Origin: JAISGQ01 sp964500965 | GTDB taxonomy: Bacteria; Bacillota; Clostridia; Oscillospirales; Acutalibacteraceae | NCBI GenBank assembly: GCA_964500965.1 | Contig: CAZCQZ010000006.1 | Span: 1 to 64,000 of the forward strand | Reading direction: 5' to 3' | Length of the DNA stretch: 64,000 nucleotides | Part shown: in pieces, positions 1 through 7,767 of the stretch | How positions within the stretch are numbered: the first letter of the stretch is position 1 | How the letters are laid out: each line of letters starts with the position of its first letter | The notes under the pieces: generated by a model | Seen by the model: the letters and a program-made list of their open reading frames with translations, nothing else | What the model was told of the DNA's origin: nothing | Databases searched by the model: none | Program-made: the position numbers and the translations under genes

Positions 1-50
1 TAAAGTTCACTTCTGCGTTGATTTGTTGCTTTGATACTTTAATAATTTTG

Positions 51-79
51 TTGACAACCGGACTTTTGTGTAGTATTAT
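51..79 (+). promoter_or_regulatory. Sigma-A promoter of the thiT riboswitch leader
   Basis: TTGACA (51-56) and TATTAT (74-79) are separated by exactly 17 bases and lie just before the TPP aptamer. The 13 bases TTGTTGACAACCG around the -35 box recur at the metK riboswitch promoter. Confidence 0.85.
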
Positions 80-95
80 CCGATTAACAAATGAA

Positions 96-214
96 TCGCT
101 ATGGGGTGCTGATGCAAATCGGCTGAGATGCGGTGTATTGTCACCGTAAACCCTTGCGGCTGTTTCGGCCGCAGCGCCTGATCCGGATAATGCCGGCGTA
201 GGTAACTACAGCAC
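96..214 (+). ncRNA. TPP riboswitch (THI element)
   Basis: The conserved blocks of the thiamin pyrophosphate aptamer are present in order: GGGGTGC near 103, GGCTGAGATG at 121-130, ACCCTT near 149-155, and CCTGATCCGGATAATGCC followed by GGCGTAGG up to about 202. It lies between a consensus promoter and a terminator hairpin ahead of a thiamin transporter gene. By family knowledge, TPP binding favours the terminator and lowers expression. The outer stem boundaries are approximate. Confidence 0.95.
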
Positions 215-228
215 AACGCCTTTCTTTA

Positions 229-267
229 AAGCGCCGTGTTCAGGTTAAACGCGGCGCTTCTTTTGTT
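229..267 (+). terminator. Riboswitch expression-platform terminator
   Basis: AAGCGCCGTGTT (229-240) pairs with AACGCGGCGCTT (248-259), with one G-U pair, followed by CTTTTGTT. It sits directly between the TPP aptamer and thiT, as expected for transcriptional attenuation. Confidence 0.85.
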
Positions 268-293
268 ATCAAAATGAAAGGACTGTTGTTCAA

Positions 294-914
294 ATGAAAA
301 AAACCGAAAACTCGAAAAACACCACGATGAGACTGGTATTCTCCGCCATGATGGTGGCACTGGGCACTGTTTTAAGTCTGCTCCAGTTGTCGCTTCCATT
401 CGGCGGCTCTGTCACACTTTGCAGTATGGTACCCCTTGTTATAGTCTGCCAGCTTTACGGCATGGGCTACGGTGCCGTTGCCTGTTTTGCTTATTCCCTT
501 ATTCAGCTCATTCTCGGTGCCGGAAATCTTGCCTACGGCGTAACGTTTGTCGCGGTTGCGGTTATTATCCTGTTCGACTATGTTATTGCCTTTTCCGCAA
601 TGGCTCTTTCCGGCGTCACGCGCAAAATGAAAAATAAAGGTGCCGCCGCCGCAATCGGCGCATTTATCGGCTGCTTTGCAAGGTATCTGTTCCACCTTAT
701 TTCCGGTGCTCTTGTATGGGGCGAATGGGCAAGCCTCGATTACATTCCGGCATTTCTTCACGGCACTGTTTTCACCGAAAATCCCACGGCGTTCTGCTGG
801 ACATATTCCGTCTGCTACAATGCCACATATATGATTCCCGAAACCATTATAACTGTTGTTGCGGCAGCTTTGCTGTGCAGATTCGTTAAATTCGACAAGC
901 TTGCCGCAAACTGA
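294..914 (+). CDS. thiT: ThiT, thiamin-binding S component of an ECF transporter
   Basis: This integral membrane protein of 206 residues should be the substrate-binding subunit that works with a shared ECF energizing module to import thiamin. It is hydrophobic throughout with about six membrane segments. It carries the ThiT-family stretches RYLFHLISGALVWGEWA (residues 130-146) and YSVCYNATYMIPE (171-183), where the family binds thiamin. AAAGGA at 277-282 precedes the ATG. The TPP riboswitch immediately upstream supports thiamin as the substrate. No EcfA or EcfT genes lie nearby, which is normal for group II S components. The next gene follows after 15 bases and may be co-transcribed. Confidence 0.94.
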   Translation: MKKTENSKNTTMRLVFSAMMVALGTVLSLLQLSLPFGGSVTLCSMVPLVIVCQLYGMGYGAVACFAYSLIQLILGAGNLAYGVTFVAVAVIILFDYVIAFSAMALSGVTRKMKNKGAAAAIGAFIGCFARYLFHLISGALVWGEWASLDYIPAFLHGTVFTENPTAFCWTYSVCYNATYMIPETIITVVAAALLCRFVKFDKLAAN

Positions 915-929
915 AACGGAGGAATTTAA

Positions 930-1670
930 ATGCTCTCCGCCTTTGTGCTCAAAATTATTGCCGTCATTTCCATGGCAATTGACCACACCGGTGCCGTACT
1001 TCTTCCCGAAATCCCCACTCTCAGATATATCGGCAGACTTGCATTTCCCATATACTGCTTCCTTATTGCCGAGGGTTATGCGCACACAAAAAATGCGCCG
1101 AAGTATCTGATGAGACTCGGCATGTTTGCTCTTATCAGCGAGCTGCCGTATAACCTTGCATTTAGCGGAGAGCTTTTTAATTTCAGCGGCTGCAATGTGT
1201 TTGTCACTTTGTTTTTCGGGCTTTTCGCCCTGATGCTCTTTGACGCGGTTTTAAGCTTTGACGGCTTGCCTGTCGTTGCCTCATATCTGCTGGCGCTTGT
1301 TCCCGTTGCCGCCATTGCACGAGTTGCCGACACTCTCGGCAGTGATTACGGCAAATACGGCGTTTTGCTGATTTTTATTTTTCATCTATTCCGCAATAAC
1401 CGCACAGCCGCAATACTTGTCTTTGCTCTTTCGACAATACTTAAATATAATATTCTTTTAATACCCGATGCGGACAGCATTCGCCTTTTTACCGTTGGCG
1501 GTTACACCTGGTATTTTGTCGAAACCACGCAGTTTTACTGTCTGCTTGCCGCTGTTTTCATAGCCCTTTATAACGGAGAACGAGGCTTCCGAGGCGGAAA
1601 ATGGCTGTTTTATGCATTTTACCCAACGCACCTGCTTGTGCTGTGGCTTTTGTCTGTGATTTTGCGGTGA
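930..1670 (+). CDS. TraX family membrane protein
   Basis: The protein has 246 residues and many membrane segments. Its start matches the TraX family pattern: KIIAVISMAIDHTGAVL, then RYIGRLAFPIYCFLIAEGY, then LISELPYNLAF. TraX was named for acetylation of F pilin in Escherichia coli, but most Firmicute homologs are chromosomal and of unknown role; acyl transfer is an inference from the family. CGGAGG at 917-922 places the ATG at 930. It follows thiT by 15 bases without a terminator, so it may be under the same TPP switch. There is no sign of conjugation genes nearby. Confidence 0.85.
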   Translation: MLSAFVLKIIAVISMAIDHTGAVLLPEIPTLRYIGRLAFPIYCFLIAEGYAHTKNAPKYLMRLGMFALISELPYNLAFSGELFNFSGCNVFVTLFFGLFALMLFDAVLSFDGLPVVASYLLALVPVAAIARVADTLGSDYGKYGVLLIFIFHLFRNNRTAAILVFALSTILKYNILLIPDADSIRLFTVGGYTWYFVETTQFYCLLAAVFIALYNGERGFRGGKWLFYAFYPTHLLVLWLLSVILR

Positions 1671-1705
1671 ATGCTTTCTTTCACTAAAAATTCTGTTTCC
1701 GTTAC

Positions 1706-1734
1706 TTGCCTTTCACGATAATATGCAATATAAT
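1706..1734 (+). promoter_or_regulatory. Sigma-A promoter of the surface protein gene
   Basis: TTGCCT (1706-1711) and TATAAT (1729-1734) with a 17-base spacer, 34 bases before the chosen ATG at 1768. Confidence 0.7.
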
Positions 1735-1767
1735 ATGTTTATTACGATTGAAAACAGGAGGGTAATC

Positions 1768-2814
1768 ATGAAATTTCACAGCAAAATATTAGCATTACTC
1801 ATGGCACTGCTTCTTGCAGTTTCCGCATTCGGTGCGTTTTCCGCATTCGCTTCCGAGGACGAATATTCCTACACCGTTGAGGACGTCGAATATCTGGCTT
1901 CGCTTCTCGGTATGTCCTATGACGAAACCCTGTCATATCTCGGCATTTCGGAGGACGACCTGGTTGTGAGCACCGGTGATGCTTCCGCTTCCGATGTTCC
2001 CGTCACTTACACCGATATGCTTTCCGGGCTTGAATTTGAAACCCGTACCACCGCTGCTTATAACATCTCATACAAGCTTCCGAAAGGTGCGGACATATAT
2101 AATGTAGACAGTGACGAGCTTGATATTTACGGCTATCTTGAGGTTTCAAAGGAAGACCTTATGAACAGCTACAATGTTATTGAGCTTGCAGAGTACAGCG
2201 ATACTCTTTCACAGGCTGTTGTCTATTATCAGATTTCCGCTCAGGAGGGCACTCCTTACGGCAAACACATCGGTAATTACAACAAGCTTTCCTCCGATGA
2301 ACAGAATGCGCTTATTCAGCTCAAGGTTGAGGAGGGCTACAGCGAAAGCAACACATATTTTGTCCGCAAGAGCGGTCAGCTTTATCTTGTTGCCCGTTCG
2401 GACAACGATTACATGGCAGATAACGGTCTTTGCACCACCGAAGTCGATATTACCACCGTTATTGACGGCACTGTTTACAATGCATACGTTTATATTCAGC
2501 ATGGCGGCACGGCTTCGGATGCCAAAATTGTTGACAGCATTGTGGATTCTTTCCGCGTAAAGGGTGCTCTTTCCGCCGATTCCGTTAATCAGACCCTTGC
2601 AATCGTTGCTCTCTGCATCAGCGGTGTTCTTCTTATCGTTGTCGGATTCCTTGTGTTCTTTATCATTCGCTTCAGCATGTTCTCCAAGGCTTCAGGCAGT
2701 AAGTTTAACATCATAGGCTTTGATATGCCGATGAAAGCCGCTTCAAAGGCTTCTTCCAAGCATCAGTTCCATGCACATGAGGATATTTCCGATTCTCTTG
2801 ACGATGCCGAATAA
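1768..2814 (+). CDS. Unknown secreted, membrane-anchored protein
   Basis: I do not recognise this 348-residue protein. It starts with a clear signal peptide (charged N-terminus, then a Leu/Ala-rich core ending near SAFA-SED). A long acidic extracellular part follows, and a single membrane segment (TLAIVALCISGVLLIVVGFL) lies about 60 residues before the C-terminus, leaving a short basic to neutral cytoplasmic tail. The ATG at 1768 is chosen because AGGAGGG lies 5 bases upstream; an in-frame ATG at 1723 lacks a binding site and would bury the signal peptide. It has its own promoter and terminator and is probably monocistronic. The topology suggests an exposed receptor or wall-contacting domain, which is inference. 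Confidence 0.8.
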   Translation: MKFHSKILALLMALLLAVSAFGAFSAFASEDEYSYTVEDVEYLASLLGMSYDETLSYLGISEDDLVVSTGDASASDVPVTYTDMLSGLEFETRTTAAYNISYKLPKGADIYNVDSDELDIYGYLEVSKEDLMNSYNVIELAEYSDTLSQAVVYYQISAQEGTPYGKHIGNYNKLSSDEQNALIQLKVEEGYSESNTYFVRKSGQLYLVARSDNDYMADNGLCTTEVDITTVIDGTVYNAYVYIQHGGTASDAKIVDSIVDSFRVKGALSADSVNQTLAIVALCISGVLLIVVGFLVFFIIRFSMFSKASGSKFNIIGFDMPMKAASKASSKHQFHAHEDISDSLDDAE

Positions 2815-2831
2815 TTGATTTTAAAGTCATT

Positions 2832-2870
2832 AGAGGACGTAAAAACTTTCGTTTTTACGTCCTCTTTTTC
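2832..2870. terminator. Intrinsic terminator with GTAAAAA/TTTTTAC stem
   Basis: AGAGGACGTAAAAA (2832-2845) pairs perfectly with TTTTTACGTCCTCT (2852-2865), followed by TTTTC. It closes the surface protein gene; the convergent phosphoesterase gene ends within its T tract at 2869. Confidence 0.9.
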
Positions 2871-3540
2871 ATACTTCGTAAATATTAAAATAAGCCGCGG
2901 TAAATTTGCCGTATACGTTTTTATCCACGTGCCAATGCCCGAAATACCAATGCTCAAACTTCACTTCATACATTATCCATTCCAAAAATCCCGTTAATTC
3001 CATGTCGTGCAATGACGGCGAATTTCCCATTCTGTAGATAATCTCTCTGGGTGCTGTATGGCTGATAACAATGTCAACCTTTTTGTCATTGCTTTCAAGA
3101 TTTTTTACGGCCTCATTGTATTCGGCATTGTCGGGGATTTCTTCATTCCAGTATGACACGTTGATTTTTCGCATATAACGGTCAATGCTGTAAGCACCGC
3201 CCATTGTGAAAATCTTTTTGCCGTCAAGGTTGAACACCTGACCGCGCATTAAATGGAAAATATTATTGCGAATACGGTGAACATATCCGCCGTTCCACTT
3301 TTCAATCGGGTACGAGAAAAGAGCGTCGAAATTCTCGTGGTTTCCATCGCAGAAGCAGATGTTATACGGCTTTGATTCCAGATAATCCAGGTTTTTGCGT
3401 TCTTCGTCATCGTTGCGGAATATATATCCGAAATCACCGCATATGATAAGATAATCGGTTTTGTCCCAATCGGCATCGTTAATATTATTCTCGGCAAATC
3501 GGGCAATTTCGCCGTGTGTATCTCCGGTAATACGAATCAT
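2869..3540 (-). CDS. Metallophosphoesterase (calcineurin-like)
   Basis: The 223-residue protein shows the metallophosphoesterase motifs in order: GDTHG (residues 6-10), GDFG, GNHEN, SHTAP and GHWH near the C-terminus. These residues bind two metal ions in the family. The substrate cannot be read from the sequence. There is no signal peptide, so it should be cytosolic. GAGAGGTGG lies just upstream of the ATG on the minus strand. It is convergent with the surface protein gene, and its last codon overlaps that gene's terminator tail. Confidence 0.9.
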   Translation of the reverse strand: MIRITGDTHGEIARFAENNINDADWDKTDYLIICGDFGYIFRNDDEERKNLDYLESKPYNICFCDGNHENFDALFSYPIEKWNGGYVHRIRNNIFHLMRGQVFNLDGKKIFTMGGAYSIDRYMRKINVSYWNEEIPDNAEYNEAVKNLESNDKKVDIVISHTAPREIIYRMGNSPSLHDMELTGFLEWIMYEVKFEHWYFGHWHVDKNVYGKFTAAYFNIYEV

Positions 3541-3628
3541 TTTATGCCACCTCTCTCATTTCAAAGCTTGATAATAATTATTGTAACAGCAATAAAGTAA
3601 AAAAACAAGCGACTATATACTACGGGAC

Positions 3629-3657
3629 TTGACAGGCAGATGCCGGTTTGCTATAAT
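3629..3657 (+). promoter_or_regulatory. Consensus sigma-A promoter for the pnuC leader
   Basis: TTGACA (3629-3634), 17-base spacer, TATAAT (3652-3657): a perfect match to the consensus. Transcription should begin near 3664, leaving about 110 untranslated bases. Confidence 0.88.
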
Positions 3658-3663
3658 CTCCCC

Positions 3664-3774
3664 GTAAATAAATATGTATCTGCCACCGGGCAGAGAATGT
3701 AATTAAGACATTCGTTTACACACCGTTAGGTCATAGAAGGTGTGTATGCGGATGTTATTTTTTTGGAGGTAAAA
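3664..3774 (+). promoter_or_regulatory. Structured 5' leader of pnuC, candidate riboswitch of unassigned class
   Basis: Three perfect hairpins follow one another: TCTGCC/GGCAGA (3679-3694), GAATGT/ACATTC (3695-3713) and TACACACC/GGTGTGTA (3717-3746). In addition, ATCTGC (3678-3683) can pair with GCGGAT (3748-3753), with one G-U pair. This would close a multibranch structure and exclude the first hairpin. A T-rich run (3755-3764) and GGAGG (3765-3769) follow at once. I cannot assign it to a known riboswitch class from memory. Confidence 0.6.
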
Positions 3775-4461
3775 ATGGAAAAACGTAAGAAAAGTTATTT
3801 TACAAAGGGCGAGCTGATATTGTGGACATCTTCATCGGTGCTGATAATCGCCGCGTATCTTGTGTTTAATCGCGGAAGTTTGCTTACTCTTACAGCGTCG
3901 CTTGTGGGAGTAACCTCACTGATTTTCAATGCAAAGGGAAATCCGATAGGGCAGGCGTTAATGATAGTTTTCAGCGTGCTTTACGGCATAATTTCCCTGT
4001 CATTTTGCTACTACGGAGAAATGATAACATATATGGGAATGACTGCTCCCATGGCACTTATGGCGCTGATTTCCTGGATAAAGAATCCATACAACGGCAA
4101 TCGTTCCGAGGTTACGGTAAACAGGCTGAAGCCCCGTGAGCCTGTTTTTGCGCTGATTCTCACAGCGTTGGTGACACTTGTATTTTACTTTATTTTAAAG
4201 TATTTCAATACATCGTACCTTGCGGTAAGCACGATTTCGGTAAGCACCAGCTTTATAGCCGTATACCTGACATTCAGACGCAGTCCGTGGTTTGCCATGG
4301 GATATGCCGCAAATGATGTTGTGCTGATAATTTTGTGGTGTCTGGCTGCGGTTGAGGACACTTCCTACATATCGGTAATCGTATGCTTTGCGGCGTTCCT
4401 GTTCAATGACCTGTACGGCTTTTACAACTGGCGGAAAATGCAGAAAAGACAGAAAATGTAA
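3775..4461 (+). CDS. pnuC: PnuC-family vitamin/nicotinamide riboside transporter
   Basis: This 228-residue membrane protein has about seven hydrophobic segments. It carries the PnuC C-terminal signature FLFNDLYGFYNWRKM and an inner MALISWIKNPY stretch near the middle. Family members facilitate uptake of nicotinamide riboside; close relatives carry thiamin (PnuT) or riboflavin (PnuX), so the substrate is uncertain. The ATG at 3775 has GGAGG five bases upstream; the in-frame start at 3742 falls inside the structured leader and is rejected. The next gene begins about 65 bases later. Control through the leader is likely because it has a consensus promoter and a long folded leader. Confidence 0.85.
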   Translation: MEKRKKSYFTKGELILWTSSSVLIIAAYLVFNRGSLLTLTASLVGVTSLIFNAKGNPIGQALMIVFSVLYGIISLSFCYYGEMITYMGMTAPMALMALISWIKNPYNGNRSEVTVNRLKPREPVFALILTALVTLVFYFILKYFNTSYLAVSTISVSTSFIAVYLTFRRSPWFAMGYAANDVVLIILWCLAAVEDTSYISVIVCFAAFLFNDLYGFYNWRKMQKRQKM

Positions 4462-4526
4462 ATTTTGTGTAGCTGTTGAAAAGGCGGAAAATTTGCGGTA
4501 ATATAGAGGGGAAAGGCAGTGATGAA

Positions 4527-5255
4527 ATGACAGAGGAAGAATATGTAAGCATACTTGATACATCGGAAGATGAGCCGATAATAATTATCCCGGAAGATGA
4601 AGCGGAACGCGACTATACTCAATGCACCACGCGAATTGAGCAGGAGGTCACGGAGGAAACCGCCGAAATCGGAAAGCGCACATTCTCCGGTATGATGCGC
4701 GATTTCTGGTATTATCACAAAAACGCGGTTGTCGTTTTGGCGGTTTTGGCGTTGTTCATCGGCTTGTTTATTTACAGTGTGGCGGTTAAGACCACCAATG
4801 ACCTGACAATTGCGGTGTTTTCGGAAAGCGCGTTTTCAGACAGCGACCAAATGGCGATAAGAATGCTTCTGGCAGACTATGTGTACGATTTTGACGGCGA
4901 CGGAACAGGTGCAGTAGGCGGAGATTTTTTTGTTACAGCCGATGATGAATATACGGCGGCGCAGATTGAAACCGATTATCAAAAGCACAGACGGTGTATA
5001 TATCTGACGACGGAGGAAAGCTTTGAATATATTATCGGACTTTACCCGGATATGTTTGAAAGCTATAATGACTGCGATTTATGGATACCTCTGTCGGGCA
5101 CGGACATCTGCCGTGAGCTTAAAGCACAGGGCACAGACGTATCAAACCTGGGAATCAGTCTGACGGCAAAGCCGAACGGGAATACGATACACTATGAACG
5201 GGCGGTTGAGCTGCTTGATGCATTGAGAAGAAAGTACCCGGAAATTTTTGAATAA
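4527..5255 (+). CDS. Unknown single-pass membrane protein
   Basis: I do not recognise this 242-residue protein. An acidic N-terminal cytoplasmic part of about 70 residues (rich in E and D) is followed by one strong membrane segment (AVVVLAVLALFIGLFIYSVAV). The rest forms an extracytoplasmic domain of about 145 residues without obvious motifs. The ATG at 4527 is preferred because GAGGGGAAAGG (4506-4516) lies upstream; an ATG at 4476 lacks one. It follows pnuC on the same strand with no terminator between, so the two may be co-transcribed. A strong terminator follows. Confidence 0.75.
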   Translation: MTEEEYVSILDTSEDEPIIIIPEDEAERDYTQCTTRIEQEVTEETAEIGKRTFSGMMRDFWYYHKNAVVVLAVLALFIGLFIYSVAVKTTNDLTIAVFSESAFSDSDQMAIRMLLADYVYDFDGDGTGAVGGDFFVTADDEYTAAQIETDYQKHRRCIYLTTEESFEYIIGLYPDMFESYNDCDLWIPLSGTDICRELKAQGTDVSNLGISLTAKPNGNTIHYERAVELLDALRRKYPEIFE

Positions 5256-5261
5256 AAGAAT

Positions 5262-5304
5262 AAAATCGGGCAGTAAAAACTTGCGTTTTTACTGCCCGAT
5301 TTTT
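5262..5304. terminator. Intrinsic terminator with GTAAAAA/TTTTTAC core
   Basis: A 19-base perfect stem (5262-5280 with 5285-5303) with loop TTGC; A-rich on one side and T-rich on the other, so it can serve both converging genes. Confidence 0.92.
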
Positions 5305-5334
5305 GTTGCCGGCTTTCAGGAGAGTTGGGGGTGA

Positions 5335-5844
5335 TTATATGTCCGTGTCTTTTGCCCAGTATTTAATGCCCCAGTTCTCAAAGCTCCATTCGGACATATA
5401 TGAATTGCACTCGTAGTCAATATAGTACAGCACATCGTCCTGAACAATAAAATTCGTAGGATAATAGTCAATATTAAGTCCTGCGGCATATAAGAGAGAA
5501 CACATTGTCCTGATTTGCCCGAAGTATTCGGGCTTCATTTTATCCTGTGCAACAAGCTGTTCAATAGTTTCACCGCGAATGTATTCTTTTAATATCCGCT
5601 CGTTGGCTGTGTCCGCTTCAATCAGCCTCGGAATCGGAATACCTACGGCTTTGAGCCGTTCATAGTCTGTAAGCTCCGCTTGAAGCTTGTCACCGAATCG
5701 GTAGTAATCGCATGGCTCATGATGAATCTGCTTGAGCACATATTCATCGGTGCCGTCAGTCACAAGATAGGAATAACCGCCTTTTCCGTGGCCGAGCAGA
5801 CGGATTACACTGTACGGCTTACCGTTGATGTGAAGCTGTTCCAC
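5335..5844 (-). CDS. Minimal protein-kinase-like phosphotransferase
   Basis: The 169-residue protein has the layout of a very small eukaryotic-type kinase. It has a Gly-rich loop LGHGKGGYSYLV (residues 17-28), a candidate ATP-binding lysine K38 in YVLK, and a catalytic-loop-like NIDYYPTNFIV with D126 and N131. IDYE at 142-145 stands in place of DFG. It is far shorter than usual Ser/Thr kinases (about 260) and lacks the C-terminal half of the large lobe. It resembles RIO/Bud32- or Kdo-kinase-like small members, but the target is unknown. The start is GTG at 5844 with AGAGGG upstream on the minus strand. It stands alone between the terminator and the ABC transporter genes. Confidence 0.72.
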   Translation of the reverse strand: MEQLHINGKPYSVIRLLGHGKGGYSYLVTDGTDEYVLKQIHHEPCDYYRFGDKLQAELTDYERLKAVGIPIPRLIEADTANERILKEYIRGETIEQLVAQDKMKPEYFGQIRTMCSLLYAAGLNIDYYPTNFIVQDDVLYYIDYECNSYMSEWSFENWGIKYWAKDTDI

Positions 5845-5945
5845 TTGTACACCCTCTTTTCACTTAACGTGTTCTGAACTATTTTTACCAAAAGCCGTCG
5901 TCTTTGTCAATCCCGCAATAAAACTCAGCTCTGCGATTATCGCAC

Positions 5946-7739
5946 TTACAGCGGCAAATCCTTTTTGGTGAAACGTATTGAGCCTGCAATGTAGCCCAAA
6001 ATACCGGCAACACCCAAAATGGCGAATTTCAGAATAAATGTATTCGTGCCGTCTATTATGGAAATTACGTCAAACAGCGAAATGATGGTTGCGTAATTAA
6101 AATAATTAAGTGCGGTCAGCCTTACGACAGAGGGGATAACGGGACTGCCGAACAGACCGAGCATTGCGGCAACAAGGGCGAAAATCGAAAGTCCGCCGCC
6201 GATAGCCATGGAGCGTTTGCTTCTGTCAAACACACAGGAGGTAAAGAAGCAAAGTCCCGAAAGAGCAAGCAGAACAAGAAATGCACCGAGATTGAGCAGA
6301 ATCAGCTTGCCATAGGTGAGGTCAACCTCCTCGGAAATAAGGCTCAGGCATACACAGCTCGTGGCGGTGGTAAAGGAGAACATTGCAAACAACGAGCCGA
6401 TAAGATAAACAGCCTGAGTAAAGGCAACGGTGCTTCTTCTGGTGGAGGTAGACAGCACGTAAGCCATGGAACCGCTGTCAACCTGACCGGCAATAAGGTT
6501 GTTTGAAGCCATTATCATATATATTATAGGAAGCAGCAGACCTGCAAGCTTGTAGAAAATCGAGCCGACAATCAGCGTATAAAGGTCCAGCGCGCCTATT
6601 TCCTCAAGTGCTTCGGAAACCTCGGCAGGCAGTGTTGAAAGGAAGCTGGCGGAGATGCTTTCGGCAATCTCGGTTTTCTTTTCTTCAACAGCGGCAGCAT
6701 AAGCGGTTTCATCGGTATGTTCGCCGTCAAGCAGGTCAAGCTCGTATTCAAGTCTGCCCTGATATGTAACAACCGCATTTTTTGCCATGTGCTTGATTGA
6801 AGCGTAGGTGTAGCCGAATGAATCGAATTTTTCAACCGTAACGCCGTAAGAGGAAAGAGCGTCTATAAGAGCTTCGGTGTTTTCGGCTTTTGTCATGTTG
6901 CCGGCAAGAAATATTGCCGTACATTCACCTGCTCTTTCATGGCGATAATCCGTGCGCTCCGAGGAGGAGAGATATTCACCGATGTCACCGTTGCTAATAT
7001 GGGAAATAAGTGACATGAAATCGTAATCATCCGGTATATCCTCACCGTTTTCGGTATAGAAGCTGTCAAAGCTGCCGTTGGGATTGAGGGTGTATATAAC
7101 ACAGCCCAGCATTTCCTGCGCCTCCGGAGAATCCTCGGCATATCCGGCTTCTGCGGCTGCTTCCGAAATGTAGCTCTGCAATTGCGCACAGGCTGAGGAA
7201 TAAGCCGCGGTAACGGCATATTCCTGATTTGCCGGAGATTTTTCCTGCCACGTGTCAACGGCGGCAAGGTAATCGTTTATATCCTGAAAACTTTCCTGCA
7301 CGGGCATTTCCGACATCCAGGAAGAAACCTCGGCGGCATAGGATTTACCCACATCGGTTTTCATTTCGGGTACAGCGTCCTGCCACGCCTGAACAGCGGC
7401 GTAATACAGCGATATATCATCGTAGTCGGTGCTAACGGGCATATTTGAGCACCAGAGAAGATAAGACAAGTTGTCCTGCAAATTATCCGAAAGTATCAGG
7501 TCAAACCGGGCAAGTCCGTTGTCGGCGGTATCGTAGTAGGAAAGTGCGCGCTTTTCCATTTGGGAATCGACTTCCTTGACAATAATCGTGTCCTGAATGG
7601 AATCTCTTACTTCACCGATACTGCCACTGCCGGAAATGAGCATAACGCAGGCGAGCATGAAGCAGACGGTGAATGTGATAATTAACCACATGGTGCCGTT
7701 TGCTTTACAGGATTGCTTAAATAAAGCTTTACTGAACAT
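5946..7739 (-). CDS. ABC-2 type exporter permease
   Basis: The 597-residue protein has one membrane segment near the N-terminus (MWLIITFTVCFMLACVMLI), a large polar domain of about 350 residues, and five to six clustered segments at the C-terminal end. This matches permeases of two-component ABC exporters. It lies 28 bases downstream of two ATPase genes on the same strand and is clearly their partner. Substrate unknown; multidrug or lantibiotic-like export is possible because the operon is divergent from a TetR regulator. The large external domain between the first and second membrane segments is unusual for simple ABC-2 permeases. Confidence 0.82.
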   Translation of the reverse strand: MFSKALFKQSCKANGTMWLIITFTVCFMLACVMLISGSGSIGEVRDSIQDTIIVKEVDSQMEKRALSYYDTADNGLARFDLILSDNLQDNLSYLLWCSNMPVSTDYDDISLYYAAVQAWQDAVPEMKTDVGKSYAAEVSSWMSEMPVQESFQDINDYLAAVDTWQEKSPANQEYAVTAAYSSACAQLQSYISEAAAEAGYAEDSPEAQEMLGCVIYTLNPNGSFDSFYTENGEDIPDDYDFMSLISHISNGDIGEYLSSSERTDYRHERAGECTAIFLAGNMTKAENTEALIDALSSYGVTVEKFDSFGYTYASIKHMAKNAVVTYQGRLEYELDLLDGEHTDETAYAAAVEEKKTEIAESISASFLSTLPAEVSEALEEIGALDLYTLIVGSIFYKLAGLLLPIIYMIMASNNLIAGQVDSGSMAYVLSTSTRRSTVAFTQAVYLIGSLFAMFSFTTATSCVCLSLISEEVDLTYGKLILLNLGAFLVLLALSGLCFFTSCVFDRSKRSMAIGGGLSIFALVAAMLGLFGSPVIPSVVRLTALNYFNYATIISLFDVISIIDGTNTFILKFAILGVAGILGYIAGSIRFTKKDLPL

Positions 7740-7767
7740 AATATTTCACCATTATACCGCTCCGGAT

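Noticed and set aside
372..1085. Long minus-strand open frame opposite thiT (237 codons)
   Set aside because: It is the complement of a gene with a riboswitch and clear family motifs; it has no binding site and a composition without domain character.
930..1670. TraX as sign of a conjugative element
   Set aside because: No relaxase, type IV secretion or integrase genes are present, and TraX homologs are widespread on Firmicute chromosomes.
3664..3774. pnuC leader as a known TPP, FMN or preQ1 riboswitch
   Set aside because: The conserved blocks of those classes (for example the TPP blocks seen at the start of the window) are absent.
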